A DNA stretch of 64,000 nt from Anaeromyces robustus (GCA_002104895.1 MCFG01000038.1:215992-279991), one strand, 5' to 3'; positions 25,913-39,317 are shown, numbered from the stretch's first letter. Notes: generated from the letters alone by a model not told the origin. A program made the numbers and translations.

Positions 25913-26805
25913 TTTTTTTTTATGGTTATTATTATTATGGTTTATAATGTTTTTCAAAAATTTAAAAAACAAAGATTATATTATATATATATATAAAGAA
26001 AATATATTTTCTTTTTATCTTTTTTTTTTTTTATTTTTTATTTTTATTTCATTTTCATCTTCTCTTTTTATAATAGAGGAGAGAAAAAATTAATAATAAT
26101 AATAAAAATAAAAATTAAAAATAAAAAAGATAAAAAAACCATAAACATTTTTTTTTATTTTATATTATTTCATTTTTATGAATATGAAATGATGATTATA
26201 AAATTATTATTATTATTATTTATTATGTCTGTGATTAATGGATTGTGATTAATGATTATGGTTATTATATATATATATATATTATATAAAAATGACTATT
26301 AAATAACTATGCTATTAAAAATTTTTTGTTTTTTTATATAAACAAATGTATAAATTTAAAGTAAGATATAATAATAAAAATATTTTTTTTTTATTCTTCT
26401 TCCTTTGGTATTTTATTATATATTATTATATATTATAATAAAGGAATAAATAAAATAAAAAAAAAAATAATAAAATTATTAATTCTCACTATTTATAAAA
26501 AAAAATTACATTAAAAAGATTATTATTATTATTTTTTTTGTTTTGTTTTCTTCTTCTTTAATAATTTTTCAAATTTATATACATCTAAAAAAAAAAATAT
26601 AGTTATATATATATAAATATATATATAATGAATTATATAATTTTTAAAAAATTATTATTAATTCATAATATTTTAATTTAAAATATATTTATATCTATAT
26701 TTATATTTATATTCTTTTTTTTTTTTTATCTTGTTTTTTTTTTTTTTTTTTAATTACTTAATTCTTTATATATTTAATTTATATTTAGTTTAATTAAAAT
26801 TTAAT

Positions 26806-28284
26806 TTATGCTTTTAAATTTTCTGTAAATTGATATCTATATTCATTATTATATTCTGGAGCAACTGTTTCATTATAATTATATTGTGGAAGTGAAGTAG
26901 TATTAACTTTTTTAGTAGTTAATCTTCTGGTAACTTTTGTAGCACCACGTTTAACAGATGTAAAACTTCTACTAAGTTTTTCATATTGTTTTGGATTCTT
27001 TTTAAGGAAAACAAATGCTGCTGCTGCACCAAGAACAGATCCAGTAATAGCAACTCCAGTAACAACATTATTAGTATTACCTTCATCCTTTTTTTTTTCT
27101 TTTATTTCATTAACAATATTATTAGATTTAGTACTATCATTTTTTGAATCTACCTTTTTATTATCAGTTGAAGTTTGTTTAGTAGGTGCTGTAGTAGCTC
27201 CTGGTTTAATAGTAGTAATACCATTTGGTAAAATACCTCTATTCATAGTACTTACATTAATAATTTTACCTAATGTATTATATGGATTAATAGTAGTTTT
27301 AGCAGCGGATGGTCCAACATTCTCAGCAGTAGTATTACTAGTAGGTTTTTTAACAATAGTTGTAGTAGAAATAGTAGTTGTAGTTCTTTTTTTAGTAGTA
27401 GTAGTTTTTTTAGTAGTAGTAGTTTTAGCTTTAGCATTATTATTATTATTACTACTTTTACCACCTGAATAAACTTTTTGATGTACTACATTACCTTCTC
27501 CATAATGACAAACTAATTGATTAACATTACCACATTTATGAAAACCACAACCAACTTTTGTATTAGATGCCCAAACAATTTGAGAATAATGACCTACATG
27601 TTTACCATGAACTGTATCACCAGTAAAATCATTAACTTGATTACTCTCTAAGAAATATTTCTTTTCATTACTCCAAGCACGATATAATTCTTCAGGACTT
27701 TTATCACCATAAGCTAAATTTTGTTGAGTTCTATCATGATCTCCCATTGGACATTTTTTAGCATATGCCTTATTATTATATAAATAAATAAAAAATAAAA
27801 AAAGGTGATTTATATATAAATAAATAAATAAATAAAAAGAAAAGATGATATATATATTAATAATAATATAAAATATAATATATATTATTTATTATATAAA
27901 AAATTAATATTATATTATATTATATTATATTATATTATATTATATTATATTATATTATATTATATCAAACAATAAATGGATAAAAATGTTTAATAATATA
28001 AATATTAAAATTTTATGAAATAAGAAATAAGAATTATATTAAATAATAGGATGATAAAAATAGTATATAAAAAATTAGAATTATTAAAATATAAAAATTA
28101 CTTCAGCAGAAGCAGCAAGACTACTATCCCATTTAATATTTTTCATATCAGGAGCACCAACATCATTTCTAGTATCTTTGTGGAGATTTAGTAAATTTTT
28201 CTGTTGACTACTTGTTAAAGTAGCATTAACGTTGCTACATAATAATACTGTAAGTGATAATAATGTTGAATAATTAAATTTCAT
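26806..28284 (-). CDS. CAP-domain (SCP/PR-1-like) membrane-anchored surface protein, copy 3
   Basis: Exons 28284-28102 (61 codons) and 27768-26806; intron 333 bp, phase 0 after LAASAE; predicted 381 aa. A signal peptide (about 1-21, ending SNVNA) is followed by the CAP domain: H35 in NLHKDTR, exon 2 AYAKKCPMGDHDRTQQNLAY, the Glu in WSNEKKYF, GHYSQIVWASNTKVGCG and LVCHYGEGN. The Thr/Lys stalk (KTTTTKKTTTTKKRTTTT) leads to an Asn/Lys/Ser-rich region and one membrane segment (VVTGVAITGSVLGAAAAFVF, about 294-316). The cytosolic tail has NPKQYEKLSRSFTSVKRG and ends EYRYQFTENLKA. An ATG at 27,747 inside exon 2 would skip the signal peptide and the first CAP helix, so it is not the start. A CAA/TAA tract lies 40-75 bp upstream of the start codon, as in copy 2. 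Confidence 0.9.
27905..27965 (-). repeat. TATAT pentanucleotide array inside the CAP copy 3 intron
   Basis: About 11 copies of ATTAT/TATAT units within the single intron of CAP copy 3. Confidence 0.8.
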
Positions 28285-29252
28285 TTTTTATATTATTTTT
28301 ATTTATTATACTATTTATATAATTATTATTATTATTATTATTATTATTGTTGTTGTTATTTATTATTATTTATTATTTTATTCTTTATTTAATTACAACT
28401 CATAATAGATATTTAATTTTTTATAGAATTATGAGAATTTTTTATTTCTTTTATTTTTAATTTTTTTTTTTTTTATTTTTTTTTTATTTTTTTTTTTTAT
28501 TTTTTTTTTTTATTTTTTTTTTATTTTTTTTTTTTTTATTTTTTTTTTATTTTTTAGTACTTTTTCATCATATTTATATTTAAAATTCTAATTAAACTTT
28601 TTTTCATTTAATGATGTATTTCATTTAAAACAAATTTGTTTTAATATTTTTAAATCTTAAATAAATAATATTTAATATTTATTTATTTTATATTTATTCA
28701 TTCATTTATATATTATTATTTATTTATTTATTTATATATTATTTATTTATTTGTTTATTTATTTATTTTAATTTTATTTTTTGATTTGTTTTATTTTTGT
28801 TTTGTTTTTTCTTTTATCATTCATTAACGTAGTACAAAATAAGTTTCAAAACAAAAACAAATTAAAAACAAATTATGATATAACCATATATAAGAATATA
28901 TTACAATATATATAATTTTTAAATTAAAATAAATTAAATTAAATAAAATACAAATAAAATACAATTAAAAAACATTTTATTATTTATTTATTTATTTATT
29001 TATTTATGGTATATATAAAATTATTATAAAAAAATTAAATAAAAAAATTATTAGTTATTAAATAAAATCATAATCATAATAATAATAAAAATAATAATAA
29101 TTATTTTATTTTATACACCATAAAAAAAAAAAAGTAACAATTAAATAATTAAAAAAAAATGTTTTTTTTTTAAAAATTGTTTAGTGTTTTAAAATTAAAT
29201 AAATATTAAAATTATAATATTAATAAAAAAACTTTATAAATTAAATGAATCA

Positions 29253-29289
<37 letters not shown>

Positions 29290-29614
29290 AAAATTTAATT
29301 TAGTTTTACGGATATAATCTTTAAAAAAAAACAATATTTAATCTAAATGAGATGATGTTTAATAATATATGAACTATAAAACTCTATAACAGACAGATGA
29401 ATAATAAAAAAAATAATTATATAATAATAATAAATAGTAAATAATAAATAATAATGTGTAATATGTAATATGTTTTTTTTTTTTAAGTCAGTCACATTAT
29501 ACAAAAAAATTATTATTTATTATTATTATCATAATTTTTTTTTTACCTTTTAACTATTCTATATTAATCTTTAATTTTTTTTTAAAGGGTTAAATAATAT
29601 TATTTCTTTTTTTA

Positions 29615-29645
<31 letters not shown>

Positions 29646-29823
29646 ATCTTTATAAATAAAATAAAAATGGGATTAATAAAAAATAAATAATTATTAGAAG
29701 GTAGTCCTGGGTGTTGGTAAAACAAGTTCAAAAATCTACGGTTTATATACCCGAATTAAATAATAAAACTTTTTTTTTTTTTTATATTCTCCCGGAATAT
29801 AGAATTTTCAGTGCTTAAAATCT

Positions 29824-29858
<35 letters not shown>

Positions 29859-31012
29859 AACAAGATGGTAGTAGAAGATAGGAATGATTTATGAATGATT
29901 TTATTTTGTATTAGTTAAAATTTATACCCAGATATTGATAAAAAATCTTATAGAAAAAAAATGATGAAATTTAATAAAAATAAAGAAAATCTTTAAAAGA
30001 ATAAAATAAAATAAAAAAAAAAATAAAATAAAGAATAAGAAAAAAAAAGTCATTGAACATTAAACTATTATTTCCTTTTTTATTTTTATTTATTTATTTA
30101 TTATTATTAATTATTATTTATTATTTAAATATAATAAAAAAATTTCTCTTTTTTAATCAATTTCTTAAAGAATTGAGTAAAAATATATAATATTATTATT
30201 AATATTATTAATATTATTTTGAGAAATTCATTTTTTTTTTTTTATTTTTTTATTTTTTTTATTCTATATATATAGGTTTGTTATTGTTTTTTGTTTTTGT
30301 TTATGTTATTTTAATTTTTAATTTTTTATCTATTTATTATTTATATATTTTTATTTTTATTTTTTTTTTTAATTAAAAAAAAAAATATTCTATTTTATAA
30401 TGTATTTATAATTAATTTTTCTTTTTCTTTTTTCTTTTTCTTTTTATCTATTCTTTTCCTTTTTTTTTATTTATTATATATTTTATTTTATTTTATTTTA
30501 AACTTTTTTTTTTTAAAAAAAAAATTATTATTTAATTTTGAAAAGAATAAAATAATAAAATAAAAATTTTAAAGTTTTTTTTTTTTTTTTTTTTAATAAT
30601 AATAAAAAAAAAAAAAAAGATATTTTATAAAAAAAAAAATAAAAAAAGAAAAAAAAAATCAATTATTTATATATTATATTTAAATTTAAATTTATATACA
30701 TATATATATTTTTCTTTAATTTCTTTTCTTTTTTTTTTTTTAAGAAAAAAAAAAAGAAAATAGAAAATTAAAAAAAAAGTATAAAGCTTATGTATTATTA
30801 TTTCTATATATATATATTTATTTATATATATATCTTATTTTTTTTTTTTATTTCATTTTGGCTATAAATCTATAATTAATTTTTTATTTATTTATTAATT
30901 TATCTATATGTTATGTATTAATTTATTAATTTATTAATTTATTAATTCTTTTTTTTTTTTTACTTTCTTTCTTTCTTTCTTTTTTTTTTTTTGTCTTTTA
31001 TTTTTTTAAAAT
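28285..31012. other. AT-rich spacer between CAP copies 3 and 4
   Basis: No gene recognised. It has a poly(T) block broken by single A at 8-10-bp spacing (28,458-28,555) and TTTA tracts. A small GC-richer island is described separately. Confidence 0.6.
29695..29880. other. GC-richer island ending in a CAA tract; retroposon-like candidate
   Basis: About 180 bp stand out from the surrounding AT sequence: GTCCTGGGTGTTGGTAAAAC, AGTTCAAAAATC and a CCCGAATT...CCCGGAATA pair. It ends in about 12 CAA units at 29,824-29,860. The GTTCAAAAATC stretch loosely resembles a tRNA B box, so a short tRNA-derived retroposon is possible. No complete cloverleaf could be drawn and I saw no target-site duplication. 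Confidence 0.3.
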
Positions 31013-32670
31013 TTAAACTTGCATACTTTCAGCAAAATCAACTCTATAATTAATATTGTAGGCATCATTATTATGTTCTGGAACATTAGTATTAGTTCTC
31101 TTAGTGGTTAATCTTCTAGTAACTACTGAAGCACCACGTTTAACAGAAGAGGCTTTTCTAGAAAGACTTCTACTAAGTTTTTCATATTGTTTTGGATTCT
31201 TTTTAAGGAAAACAAAAGCAGCAGCAGCACCAACAACAGATCCTGTAATAGCTACACCGGTAACAACACCATTTCCTTTTTCATCATTACCTTCAATATC
31301 AATAATTTGATTATTGGTTTGATCAGCAGTTTCCTTTTTAGTAGATTCCTTAGAAGTATCTTCCTTACCATTTACCTTTTTAGTATCTTTAGTACCTTTA
31401 ACAATTGGGGTAGCAACTGGTGTAACAGTTCCTAATTTAGCAGTTCCAAAGGCAAGTTTATTCATGGTAGTTTTAGTAGTAACAAGATTCTTGGTAGTTA
31501 ATCTTGGAATAGTAGTAATTTTAGCTATAGTAGTAGCCTTAGCGGTAGTTTTTTTAATAGTAGTGGTGGTAGTAGTTTTTTTAGTGGTGGTAGTAGTAGT
31601 TTTTTTGGTAGTGGTAGTAGTTTTTTTGGTAGTAGTTTTCTTTTCAGTTTTACCTCTTTCTCCACCTTCATAGACCTTACTACCAATAAGATTACCTTCA
31701 TCATAATGACAAACTAATTGATAAAATCCTTTACATTCACTTAAACCACAACCAACCTTAGTAACACTAGACCATACAACTTGAGAGTAATGACCAATAG
31801 CATTACCATTATATTTTTTACCAGAGAAATTAGAAACTTGACCAGACTTTAAGAAATCATCCTTTTCATTGGTCCAAAGTCCAAATAAATGAGCAACATC
31901 TCTTTTACCTTCAGTCCAAGCTAAATTTTGTTGGTTTCTATCATGAACACCCTTCTTACATTTAGCAGCATAAGCCTATATATAAATATAAATATAAATA
32001 TAAAAATTAAAATTGATTAATTATTTTTTTAATACATATATATATACATTAAAAATAATTTTTTGAAAATGATTAAGTTAAAATAATTAATTAAAAAAAA
32101 AAAAATCATTTATTTAATTGATACTTTTTTAATTAATAATTTTTCTTTTTTTTTTTTTTTTTTTTTTTTTACAAAATACAAATTACTTTAAAATATTTCA
32201 TTTAACTAATTTTTTTTTATTATTATTGTTAAAAAATATATTATTTTTCACTTGTAATTATTTTTTTTATTTATGAATTAAAAAAAATTACTTTAAAAAA
32301 TATTTCATAACTAATTTTTTTTTTTTTTTATATTTAAAAGTAATATTATTTTTCAGTTTTATTATTATTATTTTTTTTTTTCTTACTCTCCTTTATTTTT
32401 TTTTATTTTATTTTATTTTAAATTTAAAAATAGAAATAAATATTATAAAATTATATATATATATATTAAAAAAAAAAAAATATTTACTTCAGCAGAAGCG
32501 GCAAGAGAATCATCCCATTCAATTGATTCCATATCAACAGCACCAACTGCTCTTCTAGCAGATTTATGAAGATCTAATAATTCATGTTTTTCACTGCTAG
32601 TTAAATTAGCACTAACACTACTGCATAATAAAGCAGCAACAGCTAATAAAGTTGAGATATTTAATTTCAT
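31013..32670 (-). CDS. CAP-domain (SCP/PR-1-like) membrane-anchored surface protein, copy 4
   Basis: Exons 32670-32488 (61 codons) and 31975-31013; intron 512 bp, phase 0 after LAASAE; predicted 381 aa. A signal peptide (about 1-21, ending SSVSA) precedes the CAP domain: H35 in DLHKSAR, exon 2 AYAAKCKKGVHDRNQQNLAW, the Glu in WTNEKDDF, GHYSQVVWSSVTKVGCG and LVCHYDEGN. The stalk is the longest Thr run of the family (KKTTTT units). It is followed by a Lys/Asp/Glu segment, a membrane helix (VVTGVAITGSVVGAAAAFVF, ending near residue 318) and a 63-residue tail with NPKQYEKLSRSLSRK and NYRVDFAESMQV. It is the intact copy nearest to the decayed fifth copy, 2.4 kb away. Confidence 0.9.
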
Positions 32671-33053
32671 TTTTAACTATTATTAATTATTAAAATTTTT
32701 AATTTTTATGGATATAAAAAATATAATATATTATGAATATAAAATATAATATATATTAGAATATATAATTATTATTTTATTAATTGTAATAAGAATAATA
32801 AAAAAAATATTTATAATTTTATGATTAATTGACATAAATTATTTATAAAATTACAATTAAATTATAGTTGTTATATCATTTTAATTTTTAAATAAAAAAA
32901 ATTTTCAATTATTATATAGACATTTACATTTAAATATAATTATTCAATTTTGGTTTTTTTATTGTATTTTTTATATTTTATTTATTTATTTTTTGTTTTA
33001 TTTTATTTTATTTTTTATTTTTTTTGCTTTTGTTTTAATTTTTTTGGTTTATT

Positions 33054-33089
<36 letters not shown>

Positions 33090-34531
33090 TGTTATAATTA
33101 TAATTATTTTAAAATAAAAACCAAAACAGATTTTAAAACTTTTTGTACTTTTTGAAATTATTTATATGAAAATGGAAATAATTATATAAATTATAATAAA
33201 TAATAAATTAATAATATTTCCATAATATTTCATTATACTTTATTATATTTCATAATATTTCCATAATATTAACAAATAATAATTTTTCTATTCAATGAAA
33301 ATGATAAAATTTATTTATTATTATATTAAAATAATTATTAAATAAATTTGTAATAATTATATTTAATATAATAAAAAAAATATAATAAAAAAATAATATA
33401 TAAAAAAAAACTTTTTTTTTTTTGTGTGTTTCAATTAAAACATCATACTAATATATTATATTAATATATATTACACATAATATATTAAAATGTATTATAA
33501 TATATTAATAAAATCATTTCTTTTATTTAATATTTCTATATAATAATTATATTTATAATATATTTATAATATATTATTTTTTATTATTTTTTATTATTTT
33601 TTTATTATTTTTTTTATTATTTTTTTTATTATTTTTTTTTATTATTTATAATTTTTAATATTATACAATATTATTCAATATTATGCAATAAATTCAATTA
33701 TTTTTTTAACGTCACACAATTTTAAAAAATAATTAATCATATTGGAATATTTGTTTTTTTTTTTTTATTTTTCTTTTCTTATAATAAAAAAAAAAGGAAT
33801 AAAAAAATTAATTCTTATAATATATTACAATATATTACAAATATATTAAAATATATTAAATATTAAAATTATATGATATAAACTCTTTAATAATTTTTAA
33901 ATGTTTTTTTTTTTTAATTTATTAATATTAAATGAAAAGTAGAATAAATAAATTAAAATAATAATTTTTAAAGTTTGGATGAAGATTATTTTATATATAC
34001 AATATATTTTAATATACAGTAATATATAGTAATATATATTATTTATTAAGTAATAAATTAAAACAATGTAATTTCTTATCATCCTTAAAAATTATTTCAT
34101 ATATTTCATATAATAATTAATAATTAATAATTAATAGTAAATAATTAATTTATTATCATTTAATATAATATAATATATTATAATATAATAACTTAAAACT
34201 TGTTATAAAAGAAAAGAATTTAGAAAAGAGAAAAAAAAAATATTTATTATTATTATTATTAATAAGTTATTATTTATTATTATTTATTATGAGAAAAAAG
34301 AATATTAAATAATAAATTTTATTTTAATTTATTATTTACTTAAATAAATAATTAATAGAAAATAATAAGAAAAAAAAAAAAAGACAAAGCAAATAATAAA
34401 TTAAAAGGATTAATATAATAATAATAATTTTTTTTATATATAAAATGCCAATATTTTCTCTGACCATTAAAAAGTAGGAATAAAATTATTTATTTATTTA
34501 TTCATTCATTGATTTATCTATTTATTTATTT

Positions 34532-34563
<32 letters not shown>

Positions 34564-35025
34564 TTACTTATATATATTAACTCTTCAGAAAAAAAAAAAA
34601 AAAAAAAAAGAAATTTATCCAATATTTTTTGTGTAAAAAAAAAAAGTAAATCTTTTTTTTTTTTAAAATTTTTTTATAGAAAATATTTATTAATATTCAA
34701 TAAATAATATTCTTTTTTAATATAAAAAAACATTTTATAATATATTTGAATATATTTGAATGTATATTATAAATATCTTTTTTTTTTTTTTTTTTTTTTA
34801 TACTTTTAAAAATATGGATGAGATTCTTTTTATTTTTCTTCTTCTTTTATTAAAAAAAAATAAATTTTAAATAATTTAATATTATTAAATATACCTTTTT
34901 ATTTATTCATTTATTTATTTATTAGCATCATTCTTTTTTTTTTTCTTTCTAAAGTTAATATTAAAATTAATCAATTATTACATTATTATATTTATATTCT
35001 TAAATAATCAAAAAAAAAAAAACTT
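32671..35025. other. AT-rich spacer between CAP copy 4 and the CAP pseudogene
   Basis: No gene recognised. Poly(T) and TTTA tracts and ATTATTTTTT repeats at 33,570-33,650. Confidence 0.6.
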
Positions 35026-36093
35026 TTATGTAAATTCTGATCTATAATTTATATTATAAATAATATGATGTAATGAAGTTGTACTTTCATTTTCACTAAT
35101 ACTATTTTAATGATTCAGATAAAATATAATTTTTGGAAATACAAAAAATTATCTTTTCTATATGTTAGTTTTTCAAGAAATAACAGATGCTTTACATTTA
35201 ACTAAAGTTCCATTTCTTTTTAAAATATATTTTTCATATTATTTATTAATTTTTAATATTAATTAAGATTCTTTTTTTTTTAAAAAAAAATTCAAAAACT
35301 ATAAATGCACCTAAAATAGATCCTGTTACAATAACAACACTGGTTACAAAACTATCATTATTATTAATATTAACATTATTATATGATGATGATCCTACTT
35401 CATCAATAAACTATTATTAATTTCAATTTCAATAGAAATATTAGTTAGTGTTGTTGAATTAATTGAAAAATATAAAAAAAAAAAAAAATAGTGGTACTAA
35501 TTTCTTTATCTTCAGTTTTGTAGTTATAGTTTTTTATATTTATATTCAGAAATATAAACTTCTTGATTTATAACATTTATTGTATTATATCTACAAATTC
35601 AAAAGATATTTAGTTGAGTAATTTTCACAATAGGTTAAATAGATCACATCCTACTTTTGTAGTAGCATCCCAGATAATTTTATGAAAAATGACTTATAAT
35701 ACCTACCTATCTTCACCGTGATAATGAATATTTTTAAATTTTGATCTATATCCTAAATTATCAAATTATTTTTTTTATTCTGACATCCAATGATAAAACG
35801 GTATATTAATCATCCTCAGTAATACTACCCTCTAAATTTTTTTTCAGGTATATTAGAATGGATCACCCATTTATATATATATATATATTTTTTTTACTTG
35901 AATATCTTCAACAAGAGAATTACTCCATGTAATAGGTTCTTATATTACTAAAATTTAAATTTAAAATTTACTACTTTGTATTTTAATGTAATATTAATAA
36001 AATCTTTTTTTTCTTTTTTTTACTTACATATTAATGTCAACATCAATCTTTGAAACTAAACAGAAATAATATTCTATAAATAAAAACATTCAT
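35026..36093 (-). pseudogene. Decayed fifth CAP-domain gene
   Basis: The landmarks of the intact copies occur in the same order but are broken by stops and frame changes. A signal-like start at 36,093 (MNVFIYRILFLFSF) ends in stops. Then comes EPITWSNSLVEDIQ followed by GTAAAA at 35,890-35,945, matching the SWD-SLAASAE exon-1 end and its donor. Next are HKIIWDATTKVGCD at 35,645-35,695 (matching GHY-Q-VW--TKVGC, with the catalytic His region altered), VTGSILGAFIVFEFFF at 35,285-35,345 (matching the membrane segment), YEKYILKRNG and NYRSEFT followed by a stop at 35,026. The Thr stalk is almost gone. Codon-level decay is extensive, so this is an old duplicate and not an assembly error. Confidence 0.85.
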
Positions 36094-37332
36094 TTTGAAA
36101 TTTTATAATCATATTATAAAGAATGATATATATACTATTATAATAAACACACCATTATATTATTATAAAATTGATTTGAATTATTATTAATATCTTAATT
36201 TTTCACATTATAAAATAATATTAGTTATTAATTATTTAAAGGTATAAATCATAATTAATAAATAAATTTTATATCATTTATTATAAATATTCACTTTTTT
36301 ATTTATCTATTTTTATTAATAGCATTTAATTTATTAAAATAATATTTAATATTCTTATTCTTATTATTAATTGTTATTATTATTCCCAATAATTTTTTTT
36401 TCTATTTTCATTGCTTAACTTATATTTTCTTGGTTTTTAAATAATTTTTTTGTGTTTTTGGTTGCTTTTTTTTTTATTATTATTTTTATTATTCTAATTT
36501 TTTATTAATAATTTTGTGTAAAAAAATTTCTAAACATCTACAAAGAAAAGTGCATAAAATCAAAAAAAAAAAAAAACATGCATTTAATAATACTTAATAA
36601 TTATAATTATCTATATAAAGATCTTAACTAAATCTTAAAAATCTTAAAATAATATATAAATCTAGTAATATATTAGTATATTACAATTCAATGATTTATA
36701 TATAAATTTATAATAAATTTTTAAATTAAAATCATCAAACTTTATTTTCTAATAAATTAATTTATTATGGATAATTTATATATAATTTAAAATAAATAAA
36801 TAAATAAATAAATAAATAAATGAGTTAATTTGATATAATTATTAATTTTATTAGTAAATTAAATTACAATATAAAACTTAATATATATAATATATGATAT
36901 AATATATTATTAGTTATTTTAAATGATTTAAATTAATTATAAAAGAAATTTATTATAGAATAAAGTTTTATTAAAAGCATTAAATAATAAAATACTTGGT
37001 TTTTCAAATTTTTTTATTTCATTATTTTGTGTAACAATAAAATTAAAAAAAATTAAATATGAGCATCCACGATAATTAAAATTTAATATTTATTAATATA
37101 ATAAAATAAAATACTTAATTAAAATATTAGTATATTGATAATATATAGGTTACAATATATTAATATATATATTATTCAATTTAAATATATTTTTTGTCTA
37201 TTTGTACTAGATTTTTACATAAAATAAAAGATATAAAATATCTTATATGAATAAAATAAAACAATTTATTGGTTAATAATGTAGTACATTATTAATAATG
37301 TATTACATTAAATATTTAATGTAATTAGACCC

Positions 37333-37363
<31 letters not shown>

Positions 37364-38346
37364 ATTAATATATTCATATAACATTAATTTTTATTATTAT
37401 TATTTTATACATTTATATATCATTATTATTATATGTTATATATTTTTATTATGTTTTTTATTTTTTTTTTATTTTTAATATTAATATAAAATTAACTTTT
37501 ATATTCAACTTTTATCCATATTTCTTATTAATTATTAATTAGACTTCCTTAATTAATTGTATTGATATTAAAATCAAAAAAAAAGAGAGACATCCTAACA
37601 CATAACATCACAACACATAACACATTTTTGATTTTGATTAATATTATAAATGATTCATAAAATAGTTATGATATAAATGATATAACCTATAAAATGTTAC
37701 ATTAATTTTTTACTATTAAATATATAATAATTATTTATTATTTACTATTTATTACTATTGTGTGAAGTAAAAAGATAAAAATTACCTTTTTTTTTTATAA
37801 AAAAATCCTATTAATAAAAATGTTTTCCTTTTTTTAAATATCATATTTTAAAAAATTTTAAAACATTTATACAAATTCTTGAATTTTTATTGGCTAAAAA
37901 AAATTAAAAAAAAACTTTATTTAATAGGATTTTTTTATTGTATACAAAATGAATACTTATTACAAAAAATCAAAAAATGTTAGAAAGTGAAAAAAAAAAA
38001 AAAGGTAAAAAAAGGTAATCAAAAGTCATCACTTCAAAACATTTAATGAAAATAACTAAATAACTAAATAACTAAATAATTAAATAATTAAATAAAAAAA
38101 AGCATTTTTTTTGATTTTTGTTAACCATTATATTTTTAATTATCAATTATCAATATTATTATAATTATTAATTATTAATTATTATCATTTTAAAAAAAAA
38201 AGTCTCATAATACTTTATATAAAATAATTATTATATACAATACAACAAATATACAGTATACAATATAACAATATATAATATATAATAACATAATATTATT
38301 TTATTTTATTTTATTTTATTTTATTTTATTTATTAATTTACTCTTA

Positions 38347-38386
<40 letters not shown>

Positions 38387-39236
38387 GTATATATTCTAAT
38401 ATTTTTTCATTTCATTTTTTCATTTTATTTCATTTTTTTTTTATGCCGCTAAAATATATAATCATTTGTAATTATATCTTTCTTTTTTAGGTGTACAAAA
38501 AATGTGTGTCATCATTATCAATTTACCAAAAAAAATAAAAATTAAATAAAAAACATAAAAAAAAAATTGTTTAAATATATCATAATAATGATGATAATTA
38601 GTCATATCATGATTTTAATAAATTCATATGATATAGCCATGATTTTATTTATTATTTATTATTTATTATTTATTATTCTTTTAATTTTTTTTATTTTTTT
38701 TAAAGGATGAAATTTTAATTTTTATTTATTTTTATTTACTTCTAGATTTTAATTAAAGGAACAAATAAAGATATAAAGATAATGAAGAAAAAAAAAGGAG
38801 TTAAAAAATAAAAAAAAAAAATTTATAACAAAAAAAAAACAATAAATTCCAATATTTTTTATTATTAAAAAAAGAAAATAAAGGATTTAAAGGAATTTTA
38901 TTGGAATAATTAAATATTTTTTAAAAAAAAATATCAAATAAAATAATTCTTTTTACATTGTGTATTATTCAATCCACTAAAGCTTTAAATGGTTAAAAAA
39001 AGAAAGATTAATTTTATTATTTAGTTTCTTATAAACGGAATATATAATTATTATAATATAAGAATAAAATAATAATAATAATAATAAAACAATAATAAAA
39101 ACTAATAATTATAATAATTTATTATTATAATCATAATAGTCTAAATATATTATAAAAATAAAATAAACAAAAAGTAAAATTAAAAGTTTAAAAGTTTGAA
39201 TTTTTTTTTTAATTATCATAATAAAATAATGTGTTT

Positions 39237-39237
<1 letters not shown>

Positions 39238-39313
<76 letters not shown>
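39238..39313. repeat. TTTA microsatellite
   Basis: About 19 uninterrupted TTTA units. Confidence 0.9.

Positions 39314-39317
<4 letters not shown>

Larger units (their letters stand above)
23644..26805. other. AT-rich spacer between CAP copies 2 and 3
   Basis: No gene recognised. It contains a TTG/TTA tract at 23,718-23,747, long poly(A)/poly(T) pairs, the AAAT array described separately, and an ATT tract at 25,857-25,911. The two overlapping Leu/Ile/Tyr-rich frames at 24,746-25,210 are the AAAT array read as protein. Confidence 0.6.

Noticed and set aside
29695-29770. Possible tRNA gene
   Set aside because: A B-box-like GTTCAAAAATC is present but no acceptor stem or anticodon arm could be paired.
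31104-31673. Plus-strand frames over CAP copy 4
   Set aside because: Antisense shadows of the CAP gene.
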